A DNA stretch of 64,000 nucleotides from Clostridium_AD sp964467165 (GCA_964467165.1 CAYXOL010000013.1:34264-98263), one strand, 5' to 3'; positions 16,640-25,224 are shown, numbered from the stretch's first letter. Translations and numbers: made by a program. Notes: a model not told the origin generated them from the sequence alone.

Positions 16640-17317
16640 ATGTTAACCTATATTCCTTTACTTAAAACCATTGATTTATTTAAAGATCTTTCTTTTGAAG
16701 ATCTAAATCATTTGTTCACCAAAAACTTATACGAAATTAAAAACTATAAAAAAAATTCTGTGATATATTTTCAAAATGAAAAATGCACTCGCTTTGACAT
16801 AATTTTAAAAGGGACTATATTAGTTCAAGAAATTGATTCAAAGGGCAATGTATTAACTATTACTGATTTTACTGTTGGTAATGTTTTAGGTGAAAATTTG
16901 CTTTTTTCATATAGGAACTTTTATCCTATGACAGTTATTTCAAAAACTGATGCTATCATCCTCCATATAAAGAAAGAGTTAATTTTGAAGCTTTGTCAAG
17001 TTAATGTGGCTTTTTTAAATAATTTTCTCAGTTCAATATCAGATAAAACTTTAATATTAACAGATAAAATCAAATCCTTATCTATGAAAACTATAAGACA
17101 ATGTATAATTGATTTTTTAATATATGAAAGCTTCTCGCAAAACAGTAGAACCATTAAATTAGACTACACTAAAAAAGAACTTGCTGAAAAATTTGGAATT
17201 CAAAGACCCTCTCTTTCTCGTGAATTAAATAAAATGAGAAAGGATGGATTAATAGAATATGATGCTCGCTCAATAACAATAATTGATATTGATTCATTAA
17301 CCTATTCTCATTTATAG
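16640..17317 (+). CDS. Crp/Fnr-family regulator, second copy
   Basis: A 225-residue regulator with an N-terminal sensor fold (about 10-125), dimer helix and C-terminal winged helix. The recognition helix reads IQRPSLSRELNK: the Glu of Fnr's E-x-x-S-R is Pro here, so a different DNA box is expected, in line with the GTAAC-N4-GTTAC site beside it. It lacks the N-terminal cysteine cluster of the first regulator, so the ligand is unknown; some relatives (HcpR types) bind haem and sense NO. An AGGAGTTAATTAATTT stretch provides a weak ribosome site. Confidence 0.88.
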   Translation: MLTYIPLLKTIDLFKDLSFEDLNHLFTKNLYEIKNYKKNSVIYFQNEKCTRFDIILKGTILVQEIDSKGNVLTITDFTVGNVLGENLLFSYRNFYPMTVISKTDAIILHIKKELILKLCQVNVAFLNNFLSSISDKTLILTDKIKSLSMKTIRQCIIDFLIYESFSQNSRTIKLDYTKKELAEKFGIQRPSLSRELNKMRKDGLIEYDARSITIIDIDSLTYSHL

Positions 17318-17465
17318 ATTATGAAACTTATAAAAAAACTACTTCTATTGGCGATTTATATTTATTAATATTCAATTCATAATAAAAATAATATTTGAAA
17401 AGAGAATAGCTACAATATTAAAAATCAAATGATATTTTGGGGGTGGCAAAACAGGGTCAAAACAA

Positions 17466-17494
17466 AAAACACTCTGTATTAAACATAGTGTTTT
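17466..17494 (-). terminator. Terminator of the rnpB remnant
   Basis: On the minus strand AAAACACT pairs with AGTGTTTT around a 13-base loop, followed by a T run, directly after the RNase P RNA 3' end. Confidence 0.7.
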
Positions 17495-17500
17495 CAATGG

Positions 17501-17531
17501 TGAGAGTAAGTCTATAAGCCGAGTTCTGTAT
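17501..17531 (-). ncRNA. rnpB: Truncated 3' end of RNase P RNA
   Basis: Read on the minus strand, the sequence ACAGAACTCGGCTTATAG (17528 to 17511) is the conserved 3' element of bacterial RNase P RNA (conserved region V, one side of helix P4), followed by a natural tail and terminator. The matching 5' element (GAGGAAAGTCC) and the rest of the roughly 350-nt gene are absent from the DNA to the right, which changes to unrelated AT-rich sequence. Only the displaced 3' end remains. The likely cause is an element integrated into rnpB that carries its own 3' end; an intact rnpB is expected at the other end of the island. Confidence 0.75.
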
Positions 17532-18000
17532 TTGATTTTTCTAATATTTTTATGAATTTTATTATATCTTAATATATCTGTTAAGCTTTGATTATACTGT
17601 GTTTAACCGGTTTTTTATATTAAATTATAACTATCTTTATTCATTAATATTTTATAGAGCGGTGGCAAAGCGGTGGCAAACCATGAATCTGCCACCGCTT
17701 AATTTGGTTTATACACTATGGTTTAGCCCCTCCAGTCGAACCCTCGACCTTCAGATTCGACAGAAACAGTTTTTACTAAGTTTAAAAACCCGTCAATCAC
17801 TTCTAAATAGTCATTTTACTTTTTAACTAAGTTTAGGTAATACCTACTTATTTTAACCTATAAGGGGCAAAAAAAGGGGCAAATAATTTATGACTCAATT
17901 AGTTTCGAATATTTTATTGTGGAATAAGTAAAGTAATGGCAAGAACTTTAAACGCTTCTTGAATTGAGCTGAAAGGCTGTTTTTATATTTACTACAAAAA
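17532..18000. other. Attachment-site-like region without a gene
   Basis: No gene is seen. Direct repeats AGCGGTGGCAAA (17658 and 17669), an inverted partner TGCCACCGCT (17690-17699) and two GGGGCAAA repeats near 17868-17885 look like arm sites of tyrosine integrases. At 17733-17768 the minus strand reads like the 3' part of a tRNA (CTGAAGGTCGAGGGTTCGA), but its T stem does not pair, so it is at most a relic. Confidence 0.45.
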
Positions 18001-18002
18001 AA

Positions 18003-18030
18003 TAAAAACCCCCTAGCTAAAGCAAGGGGG
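18003..18030 (-). terminator. Terminator of the Panacea operon
   Basis: CCCCCT (18009-18014) pairs with AGGGGG (18025-18030), with a T run on the minus strand after the stem. Confidence 0.75.
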
Positions 18031-18048
18031 ATATGTTTAAACTTATAT

Positions 18049-18483
18049 TTATGCAGTATATTTCTTTTGCTTATTCTCAGGGCATACAATATGATTTTTA
18101 TCAAACCATACAATATAAAAGAACTCTTGAGCTCTATATCCATAAACTCGCTTTTTTTGATTAACTCTAAAGGAACATAGTTTGGCATCAGTTGGGATTT
18201 CACTTGGAAGTTTTATTGCAATAAATTTATTTCTTTCATAATTTAATCCATTATCTAACATGATTTGATTCCATGTTAAAGTTTCTAACTTCTTAAATGC
18301 ATCAATTAATAGTTTTAGTTCACTTCCTTGCCAATCAGTAATTGAACACCCACTATGCGCAACATTTTCAAATGCTACCTTACCTTTTCTTAAGTTATAA
18401 TCAACATCTTTTAATTCTGTTGAAATGTCTCTAGATTTCTGCTTTTGTAGTTGTAGTGCCTTAGTGTTAATTTTTTTACCCAT
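18049..18483 (-). CDS. Putative toxin partner of the Panacea protein
   Basis: A 144-residue protein with no domain I can name. The N-terminal third is basic and helical (KALQLQKQKSRD), the middle has WNQIMLDNGL, and the C-terminal third reads as beta strands (FRVNQKKRVYGYR, FFYIVWFDKNH). It overlaps the Panacea gene by 8 bases, so both are translated together. Panacea antitoxins are known to pair with many unrelated toxins, so this gene is the toxin candidate by position. An alternative is an accessory protein. Confidence 0.65.
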   Translation of the reverse strand: MGKKINTKALQLQKQKSRDISTELKDVDYNLRKGKVAFENVAHSGCSITDWQGSELKLLIDAFKKLETLTWNQIMLDNGLNYERNKFIAIKLPSEIPTDAKLCSFRVNQKKRVYGYRAQEFFYIVWFDKNHIVCPENKQKKYTA

Positions 18484-18982
18484 TTAACTCTGAATAAAAC
18501 TCATGCATTAAATATTTTGGAATAACTTTATCACATCTCATACCCGGTGGCAAGTTTCCTCTTGTTTGTTTCCACGGTTTTTCTTGATGAGTTAATTGTT
18601 CTAAATAACTTCCAACAAATTTTCCATATGCATCCCAAACGGTTTCCAAGGTTTCTATTTGTTTCTCACAAAATATATTTATATTGAAATCCTCATCAAC
18701 CCTACAAATTGTAGAATTCATAGAGACATCATTGTACTTTATATATAAATTATAATTAGCCGGACCGTGCACCCATGCTTGAAAATCTTCTTTAAACAAT
18801 TCTTGTTCATCCCAAACCATACTCCAAGCTTGCGCATAATAGCATAATTTTTGCAATTTTAAAGGAGTAATTGGATCTTCTGCCTCGCAATTTCCTTTAG
18901 TAACAAAATAATTCGCTACATCATATATACTTGGCATCTGTTTCCCCCCCATTCGTTTAAATAAATTTATTATTTCTCCCAT
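18476..18982 (-). CDS. Panacea-domain protein (SocA/GepA-like antitoxin candidate)
   Basis: A 168-residue protein with the Panacea (DUF4065) fold: DVANYFVTKG, ITPLKLQKLCYYAQAW, FQAWVHGPANYNLY and LEQLTHQEKPWKQTR are the family's usual blocks. Such proteins act as antitoxins, sometimes by delivering the toxin to a protease or by direct neutralisation. I choose the ATG at 18982, which has an AGGAGG site, over the longer frame from 19000. An 18-bp inverted repeat (19003-19047) covers the promoter, as expected for self-regulation. Confidence 0.85.
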   Translation of the reverse strand: MGEIINLFKRMGGKQMPSIYDVANYFVTKGNCEAEDPITPLKLQKLCYYAQAWSMVWDEQELFKEDFQAWVHGPANYNLYIKYNDVSMNSTICRVDEDFNINIFCEKQIETLETVWDAYGKFVGSYLEQLTHQEKPWKQTRGNLPPGMRCDKVIPKYLMHEFYSELNG

Positions 18983-19002
18983 AATCACACCTCCTAGCAT
19001 GA

Positions 19003-19047
19003 TACAGAACCATAATATAACTTCTATATTTATATTATAGTTCTGTA
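19003..19047 (-). promoter_or_regulatory. Large inverted-repeat operator of the Panacea operon
   Basis: Arms at 19003-19020 and 19030-19047 pair over 18 bases with one mismatch around a 9-base centre. The outer part is TACAGAAC/GTTCTGTA and the inner part is AT-rich and overlaps the expected -10 region. It lies 20 bases upstream of the Panacea start codon. Confidence 0.75.
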
Positions 19048-19554
19048 TACTAAATGGTACAAGCTTTTAATATCATAGATTTGTTACAAATTATCTTAAA
19101 TAACGACATTTTGCACTATATATCTTAACATTTCCATAATGTTATGTTTATTAGATACATATTTATATATATGTTAGTTATGTCCATTTATTGTCAAATA
19201 TATTCTAAAATAGAAAAAGCTCTAAAGCTAGATTTTTTCTAAACTCATGCTTAAAATTATTACACTACTATCACATGAAATGATAAAATAGTAACTTGAG
19301 TAAAAAATAAATAAAATTAAGGATTAAGGAGGGTGAATAGTTGAAGCTTACAAAAAAACAATTAAAAGAAATGTTAAAAGAGTACTTTATTCACTTATAA
19401 TACCAGCTATGCAAATAGAAAAAATTTTTTAGATTATATAGGAAAGGATCTAACAGATTTGAAAAATATTAAGGGCTTAGAGTATAAAAAATAATAAATA
19501 ATAAATTGTTCGTATTTTGTGCATGAAAAAGGAGTCATTCATAGGACTCCTTGA
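19048..19554. other. Intergenic stretch with a decayed small frame
   Basis: Mostly AT-rich non-coding DNA. A GGAGG site at 19329 precedes a TTG frame (KLTKKQLKEMLKEYFIHL) closed after about 19 codons. Continuation in another frame (SYANRKNFLDYIGKDLTDL) suggests a small gene broken by a frameshift. Nothing else is recognisable. Confidence 0.4.
19529..19552 (-). terminator. Hairpin terminator, first copy of a recurrent module
   Basis: AAGGAGTC pairs with GACTCCTT directly after the stop of the gene at 19555. It belongs to a repeated module (GTGCATGAAAAAGGAG here, GTATGAAAAAAGAG at 20274, GTATGGAAAAGAG at 20706). Confidence 0.7.
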
Positions 19555-20226
19555 CTAATTTCCAATCTTTTTTTGAGGGTAATTAATTTTCATGTCAAGA
19601 TATGTTAAAACTTCGTATACTCCTAACGGTTCGTTTATGGTAAAAGTTCTTACCAGCTCCAATTCATCTAAGACTGTACTAACTCTTATGTTTATTGACT
19701 GACCATCATAGCTTTTTAATCGGATATTTCCAATTTCCTTTAGTGGCTTTATCTGTTTTAATTTAATATCAAAAAATAGAAGATTATTTTCAGTACTCAT
19801 AATATAGTCATTTGCTTCTGTGTTTTTAGGGAGATTATGCATAATTATATATGCCGAATTATAAACATTGCTTACTAATTTATCCTTTTGCAAACTTATT
19901 ATTGTTTGCTGAATACTAGTCATATAATCTATCGATTTTAATATTTCTTCAGTTTCTTTTAATTCTGCTTTAGATTTAATTATAACATTGAATTGGTCTA
20001 ATACAGTTTTCATACTCATTTGTAAGTTATCAATCTTATCCTTAGTTTTGTCTAAAATCAGAAGTGTGTTCGAGTTTATTTTGTTTTCTATTTCAACACT
20101 GCATTTTGCACATACTATCTTAAAAAGTGTAGTATTGTTTTCATCAAATAATGTATCTTCTTGTATTATGTTAAATATATCACTTTTGCAATTTCCGCAT
20201 TTATACGCTTCTTTACTGTTAGACAT
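19555..20226 (-). CDS. Zinc-ribbon hypothetical protein
   Basis: A 223-residue protein of unknown function. The N-terminal zinc ribbon has CGNCKSD and CAKCSVE about 27 residues apart. A long helical stretch follows (TKDKIDNLQMSMKTVL), probably coiled coil, and a beta-rich C-terminus (IRLKSYDGQSINIRVSTV). I start at the ATG at 20226, behind a GGGGGGTGG site; a GTG at 20235 is a weaker option. It is the last of three small genes of a phage- or plasmid-like series on this strand. Confidence 0.65.
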   Translation of the reverse strand: MSNSKEAYKCGNCKSDIFNIIQEDTLFDENNTTLFKIVCAKCSVEIENKINSNTLLILDKTKDKIDNLQMSMKTVLDQFNVIIKSKAELKETEEILKSIDYMTSIQQTIISLQKDKLVSNVYNSAYIIMHNLPKNTEANDYIMSTENNLLFFDIKLKQIKPLKEIGNIRLKSYDGQSINIRVSTVLDELELVRTFTINEPLGVYEVLTYLDMKINYPQKKIGN

Positions 20227-20281
20227 ATTTACCACCCCCCATATACCTTATATTCTAAGTATAGAGATTTTATGTATGAAA

Positions 20282-20305
20282 AAAGAGCCCTATTATGAGC
20301 TCTTT
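20282..20305 (-). terminator. Hairpin terminator, second copy of the module
   Basis: AAAGAGC pairs with GCTCTTT. It overlaps the end of the gene at 20304 and lies in a module shared with 20676-20732. Confidence 0.6.
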
Positions 20306-20657
20306 AAGTGTTTTCTATTTTATTGACAATATCTAATATAGAATCCTCCATCCTATTAACTATATAATTATAAACTCCTTCTGGTAAATTGGGTTGCATA
20401 TGTTTCTGTGAGTCCTTGAATGACCTGAAAATCAATTCAATATCACTACAATTAATTTCTATTTTTTTTCCCGATTTTAGATAACTTAAATCTTGAAGTC
20501 TATCTACCATCCAAAAGGCATATTGTTGCTTAGTTCCATGATCTTTTACATATTTCAATTGCATTGAATAATCTTTTGGGTACTTCTCTAATGCAGCCCA
20601 AGTCACATCCATATATTGCTTATCTTTACCTAGTTTAGCTATTTTTCGTTCAAACAT
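20304..20657 (-). CDS. Hypothetical protein
   Basis: A 117-residue protein that I do not recognise. It is charged and helical, with no membrane segment. The ATG at 20657 sits behind a perfect GGAGGTGAT anti-16S match that itself covers an upstream ATG at 20675; translation thus starts at 20657. Mobile-element character is inferred from its neighbours. Confidence 0.6.
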   Translation of the reverse strand: MFERKIAKLGKDKQYMDVTWAALEKYPKDYSMQLKYVKDHGTKQQYAFWMVDRLQDLSYLKSGKKIEINCSDIELIFRSFKDSQKHMQPNLPEGVYNYIVNRMEDSILDIVNKIENT

Positions 20658-20675
20658 TATTTTAATCACCTCCAT

Positions 20676-20732
20676 ACTTTATATTCAAAGAACAAAGATT
20701 TTATGTATGGAAAAGAGTCCTGTTATGAACTC
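20676..20732 (-). repeat. Third copy of the terminator module
   Basis: The stretch AAGATTTTATGTATGGAAAAGAG here matches, with a few changes, one near 20258-20287, including the following hairpin (GAGT/ACTC). Repetition of the same spacer between successive genes suggests tandem acquisition or duplication. Confidence 0.5.
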
Positions 20733-20737
20733 CCTAA

Positions 20738-20821
20738 TTATTTTTTATATTTTAAAACATCTGTTATTAGATTTAGTATTGGTGCTGCTATAACTATTAC
20801 TTTTGTTGCTACCCATACCAT
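20738..20821 (-). CDS. 27-residue hydrophobic peptide
   Basis: A short frame (MVWVATKVIVIAAPILNLIT then DVLKYKK) forming one membrane helix with a basic tail. Such peptides include type I toxins and small membrane proteins. A weak CGGAAG site lies 8 bases upstream. It sits 20 bases downstream of the 111-residue gene on the same strand. Function unknown; a real product is plausible but not proven. Confidence 0.4.
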   Translation of the reverse strand: MVWVATKVIVIAAPILNLITDVLKYKK

Positions 20822-20841
20822 TATTAACTTCCGTTATTATA

Positions 20842-21177
20842 TTATTTAGCTTTCTCTTCTAATTCTATAAGCCTATTCTCCTGTTTTGTTAAGCTATCAT
20901 TAAATGATAACATATCTTTTTTCATACTAGCCTGCCATATTTTATCCACTACGCTCTTATCACTTTTTTTCTCTGCTGATTCATATAATTTCTTTATTCT
21001 AGTATATTCTAAAAATGTATTCATTTTAGTTGCCCTTAATACAGTTATTTTGTGCTTCAATTTCTCTTTATTAAGCGTGGTTACGTTTGCTGACATAATA
21101 GCATTTAGTCCCTTTGTTATATCATCCCCTAGCTCTTTAAATGACTTTTTTAGTAATGCTTCTTCGTTGTCTTTCAT
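20842..21177 (-). CDS. Coiled-coil hypothetical protein
   Basis: A 111-residue, highly charged helical protein that is probably coiled coil over most of its length (heptad-like leucines in KEKLKHKITVLRATK and KQENRLIELEEKAK). A GGAGAG site precedes the ATG. No family recognised. Divergent from the small gene at 21345. Confidence 0.6.
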   Translation of the reverse strand: MKDNEEALLKKSFKELGDDITKGLNAIMSANVTTLNKEKLKHKITVLRATKMNTFLEYTRIKKLYESAEKKSDKSVVDKIWQASMKKDMLSFNDSLTKQENRLIELEEKAK

Positions 21178-21344
21178 ATTTGATCTCTCCTTTAATTTTA
21201 TTACTTATTTACTCTTAATATCTTATATATCTTACTTGTATAGGTATTTTCATACTTTTAATTTTCCCACAATTTACTTGTATAAATTTTACTATAATTT
21301 GTTATAATTAAATGTATATTGATGAAACTTAAAGGAGATTGAAT

Positions 21345-21488
21345 ATGTTTAACCTGGATTTAATTCAGGTCGTAGATCTTAGTATTATTTTCTACTCCCT
21401 TTTAACTTGTAGTTATTTATCCATAAAGAAAGTTCATGGAAAATTTGTTATAACTTATGAGTATAAAGGTAAAAATTATAAAGATTAA
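21345..21488 (+). CDS. Small hypothetical protein with N-terminal hydrophobic segment
   Basis: A 47-residue frame with a strong AAAGGAG site 7 bases upstream. Residues 5-27 (LIQVVDLSIIFYSLLTCSYL) are hydrophobic and may insert in the membrane; the tail is basic. A hairpin terminator follows at once, which supports a real gene. Function unknown. Confidence 0.5.
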   Translation: MFNLDLIQVVDLSIIFYSLLTCSYLSIKKVHGKFVITYEYKGKNYKD

Positions 21489-21848
21489 TATGGCCGAGGA
21501 TGAATTATGAAATTCATCCTTCGGACTTGATATAATAATACAAAATATAGGCTTACTTTAAAGCTAATAAAAAGGTAATGAATTTCCCTGCCTTTTTATT
21601 TTAGTTCTTTTAAACCCCCTCCGTTACTGCGTTCATATTCCCTATTGCTCATCAATTCTTTTATTCAAGTAAAAAACTCCTCCTTATCCTTGCTTTTTTT
21701 CTATTGTTATCTTACATTTCTTTTCTCAATTATGCATGTTCAGTTACTTTAATCCTAGTGTTCTGACTACATTCAACGTTCTCAAAACTTATTAAATAAG
21801 CATAAAACAATATAAAATAAAATTAATTATAAAATATGCTATTGTTCT
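21489..21848. other. Terminator and non-coding stretch
   Basis: A hairpin (GAGGATGAAT with ATTCATCCTT, within 21494-21524) ends the small gene. The remaining 320 bases show no gene or repeat that I can support. Confidence 0.5.
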
Positions 21849-22142
21849 TCAATTCTTACTTAAATAATTTTTCCTTATTAATTCTATTTTTTCCATAATG
21901 TTATCAAAATCACTCTTTCCATCTTGACCAGGCGTAACTAGGACATGTGCTGGGTAGTTCTGGTATTGCCATTTTCCCTCTTTGATAAGCAAGATTCGGG
22001 TGTAAACCGCGTATTCAGTTTCACCATTTTTTCCCCAATCCACTTCTCCAAAACTCACTTCATATTTTCTGGTTCTGCTTTGGTTTGACTTCACATCATA
22101 TGATACCACAGGTATCTTATATACTGGCTGACTTTCAGACAT
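21849..22142 (-). CDS. Hypothetical protein
   Basis: A 97-residue soluble protein of predicted beta-rich fold (YKIPVVSYDVK, KYEVSFGEVDWG, YAVYTRILLI) with a helical end. A GGGGAGGG site precedes the ATG. I do not recognise it, and its neighbours give no function. Confidence 0.6.
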   Translation of the reverse strand: MSESQPVYKIPVVSYDVKSNQSRTRKYEVSFGEVDWGKNGETEYAVYTRILLIKEGKWQYQNYPAHVLVTPGQDGKSDFDNIMEKIELIRKNYLSKN

Positions 22143-22755
22143 AATATATCCCTCCCCAACGTTCTATCTTAAATTAATCATACAAGATGTCTTTAATATC
22201 GTAAAGGATGATATAAGGCAATTATAAGAGTTCAGCTTGATTTACGTTGCACAATTACTAAGATGTCCATAGTAAAAATTGATATTTCCTTTAATTTACC
22301 TGAGTTATTTTTGAAGTAGATCACACAGCGTCAACGTAAAAATTTTTAAACCTGCAATCATGATGATCTTTTCTTGTTTCTAACAAGAAACCTCTTACTT
22401 ATTAGCCTAATGAATATCTCTCATTTTTTTCTATACTTCCACGTTATATTGAAAATTGGAAGTTCTCAAGAACTACCAGTTCACTGCTTAACGTGCTCAT
22501 TCGTAAATATTATCCCCTCCAACATTATGAAGCGCGCTATTTAATTTATGCAATTCTCATGCAACTCAAAAAGTTTTGCATTTCTATATTTTTCGATATA
22601 AATCACTTTAGCATAGCGATGGAATAAACCGAGGAAAATTACTGGTTACATTTTTTAACAAGTGCCTGTCACCTTTGTGAGGAGGTATCGACAAACTTCT
22701 AAAAATCTAAATTTAAATGCATATAATACATTTTTTTTAAATATATTATAACTTT
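22143..22755. other. Non-coding stretch
   Basis: About 600 bases with no supported frame, repeat or terminator. It separates the small-gene series from the SIR2 gene. Confidence 0.5.
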
Positions 22756-24450
22756 TTACGCACTTAAAAAATTAATACCCTCTATTTGATTTCTGTATAT
22801 AACTTTATCAATAAAACATAATAAATTTCTATAAATGCCATCGTATCTTTGAGTATTAATATTTTCAATTATTATGTTTATTTTTTCAAAATTTTGTTTA
22901 ACAACCTCTTCATCTAAATTGGTTATAGCTAAGGTTATTTCTTTACTATATTCAAAGCATACATCATTAGCCTCTAACAAATCATCAAGTCTGTTTTCTA
23001 ACATATTTAACATAAGATGCTTTCTAACTGTCCCTTCTTGAGAAGAATATATTCCTTTATCGCTCATATATTCATTAATATACCGAGTAATATTTTTTGA
23101 AGTTATTTCTTCTTGATAATTAAATCCATTCATTTCTGCACCAAGACTCTTTTTATAATCCTTTGTATCATTAACTATAGTTAAATATAAATCTGACTGT
23201 TCAGAAACAATCTCTTTTACATAATCTAATATTTCAGTAGCTTTTAAGGTCCTAATAAATTTATAAAAAGGTATGAACCCGTTTGTTTCTTTTTTAAATC
23301 CAAGTATGCTCAATGGGTCATAATTTTCTTCTTCATTAAGAAATGCTTTACAAATATCAATTTTATTACTAAAAACTTTCTTTTCTTTTGTTGAAAAAGT
23401 TAAACCAACAAAGTTATTTCCTTCATTGAAATTATTAATTTTTTCTATTTCATTAATATTTACATCTATTAATTTAGGATTATATTCTTGACTTGATACT
23501 AACCCATAAACATTATTTTTTAGATACTTTAAAAATCTAATAGGTAGTTTTTTTATAGCAATATCATTTATAGCTTTATAAAATTTTCCATAATTACTTA
23601 GAGCATATGATTTAATGTCTATATATAGCCCATCATCTAATTGGACCCTTTCTACGTCTTCTTTATCTGCACCATTGTCAACCCTTTTAATAAACCATAT
23701 TCTACTTTTCAGCTCTTCTACTTTTTCATAAGGAAGCATTTTTACAATAGTTGTTAATATACTTTTTACATTTCTATCACTAATGCTATATCCTAAAAAT
23801 ACAATTGGATATTCTAAGAATAATGTTAATAACTTTGCATTTAGATATATATCTTTATTAAAGAATTTATCATAGTCGTCTTTTGTAATAACTATACTAT
23901 TTGGTTCTTTAACTGAACCATGTATCTTATATATATCTCCAACACCATCAACTACACTTGTTAACAAAGATGTTTGTCCTACATGAGTTGTATATTCCTT
24001 ACCAAATATTTCTTCTAACATTTCATCATAATTTGTAGTTATTATAGCTGCTGGGCTTGTCTTCTTTAACTCTATAACTTCTTCATTACTTAACATGATA
24101 TCTTTATTATCTTGGAAATATTGAGATATAACTTTACATATTCGTTTTCTATAATAATAACCTTTGCTACCGCCTTCTTCTAACTCTTCTTCTGGCATCT
24201 TATCAAAATAAACATCTTCTAATTCTTGTGCTAATGCTTCCATATTAATTTCATCTTTATTTGATATTTCATTTTTATATGTATGTTTTTGTTTGTATCT
24301 TGAAAAATTAATGCCAGTACCCTCCATAGTTTTCTCTAGTAAACCTAACCAATCTGGACTTTCTATGTATCTTCTTGACAAACCAGAACCAACAAAAAAT
24401 ATTGGTGATGCTCCTAAGTTCTTTAACTTTTCTTTAAGACCAGTAAACAT
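22756..24450 (-). CDS. SIR2-domain defence protein
   Basis: A 564-residue protein with an N-terminal SIR2-like domain (about 1-280), the NAD-binding and NAD-cleaving fold of many anti-phage systems. Motifs are FFVGSGLSRRY near residue 18, ITTNYDEMLEE near 137, IYKIHGSV near 175 and FLGYSISD near 220. The C-terminal half (300-564) is helical and unassigned; in related systems this part senses the phage. A GGAGG site precedes the ATG. Upstream on the same strand lies a broken FRG-domain gene, suggesting a former two-gene system. Confidence 0.85.
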   Translation of the reverse strand: MFTGLKEKLKNLGASPIFFVGSGLSRRYIESPDWLGLLEKTMEGTGINFSRYKQKHTYKNEISNKDEINMEALAQELEDVYFDKMPEEELEEGGSKGYYYRKRICKVISQYFQDNKDIMLSNEEVIELKKTSPAAIITTNYDEMLEEIFGKEYTTHVGQTSLLTSVVDGVGDIYKIHGSVKEPNSIVITKDDYDKFFNKDIYLNAKLLTLFLEYPIVFLGYSISDRNVKSILTTIVKMLPYEKVEELKSRIWFIKRVDNGADKEDVERVQLDDGLYIDIKSYALSNYGKFYKAINDIAIKKLPIRFLKYLKNNVYGLVSSQEYNPKLIDVNINEIEKINNFNEGNNFVGLTFSTKEKKVFSNKIDICKAFLNEEENYDPLSILGFKKETNGFIPFYKFIRTLKATEILDYVKEIVSEQSDLYLTIVNDTKDYKKSLGAEMNGFNYQEEITSKNITRYINEYMSDKGIYSSQEGTVRKHLMLNMLENRLDDLLEANDVCFEYSKEITLAITNLDEEVVKQNFEKINIIIENINTQRYDGIYRNLLCFIDKVIYRNQIEGINFLSA

Positions 24451-24488
24451 AGTAAATTCCTCCTTTTTTTATATATTTATTGTAATTT

Positions 24489-24504
24489 CACAACTTAACT
24501 ATAA
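24489..24504. repeat. 16-bp direct repeat, left copy
   Basis: CACAACTTAACTATAA occurs here and identically at 25208-25223. The two copies bracket the FRG relic and the duplicated DUF5658 segment, and the right copy abuts the resolvase stop codon. Confidence 0.65.
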
Positions 24505-24894
24505 TAAGCACAAGAGAATATATTTTAAAAATAAAAATGCAACTAAAGGATCAGTTGTCCAATCTAACAAAGGCATTGCTAATCCATAATGTTGTGCAAG
24601 AAATAACCATTTAAAATCATTTTTAGGTTTAATATTTAAATATTGAGTTGCTGTTTTTTTGAACTCGTTAAGCATTTTCATAACATTAGGATAAGTTACA
24701 ATTTGCCCTCTCCTACTTTCTGAAACCCCTCTTGGCTCAATATCTTCATGAAATTGGTTTTTAATTTCCTTAACATTTCTAAGAATATTAGGTATCAAAG
24801 TATATGCTGCTGATTGTTGTCCTCTAAACCAAAATAACTCGCCCTTATTATCGGACTTAATTTATTTAATAAGTTCTACTACGTTCTTTAACAT
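24499..24894 (-). pseudogene. FRG-domain gene, broken by a stop and truncated
   Basis: On the minus strand an ATG at 24894 opens MLKNVVELIK, then TAA at 24864-24862, then the same frame continues with the FRG hallmark ELFWFRGQQSAAYTLIPNIL and KWLFLAQHYGLAMPLLDWTT. After PLVAFLF the frame runs into a short unrelated tail and stops, so the C-terminal part is missing too. FRG domains are found in defence genes and next to SIR2-type effectors. The start codon lies inside the duplicated segment described at 24886. Confidence 0.75.
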
Positions 24895-25207
24895 ATTAAT
24901 TCAACATAAATCTATCTTATCCTTCAATATTTGTAAAATTAGGTAAAAATAAAGCTCTGAGATTACCCCAGAGCTTCATAACTATGACTTATCTTATCAG
25001 TTTTACATCTTTAACATATCACATTTTCCATTTGTAGATTTGCAATGAATATTATCCATAACTCATCTTTCTTAAACTTTCATCTCATTACCGTGGTATA
25101 TATTTACAAGTCCATAAAATATTAAGCAGCCATTAATATTTTATGCTTAACTGATATAGTTATTTTTCTGTTTCACCTTTCATTCTTTGGTATATCACAA
25201 GTAATAG
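24886..25207 (-). pseudogene. Diverged duplicate of the DUF5658 gene region
   Basis: This stretch matches 41605-41921 with substitutions and small gaps along its whole length (shared blocks include TCCATAAAATATTAAGCA and TTACCCCAGAGC). Translated on the minus strand it gives YQRMKGETEK, then a stop and frameshifts, against YQRMKDATEK in the intact gene at 41770. It is a dead copy of that gene's 3' half plus its downstream region. Confidence 0.75.
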
Positions 25208-25223
25208 CACAACTTAACTATAA
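25208..25223. repeat. 16-bp direct repeat, right copy
   Basis: Identical to 24489-24504; see that entry. It lies immediately after the resolvase stop codon. Confidence 0.65.
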
Positions 25224-25224
25224 C

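Noticed and set aside
17733..17768. A tRNA gene on the minus strand
   Set aside because: Only a 3'-like portion is seen; the T stem does not pair and no acceptor or D arm exists.
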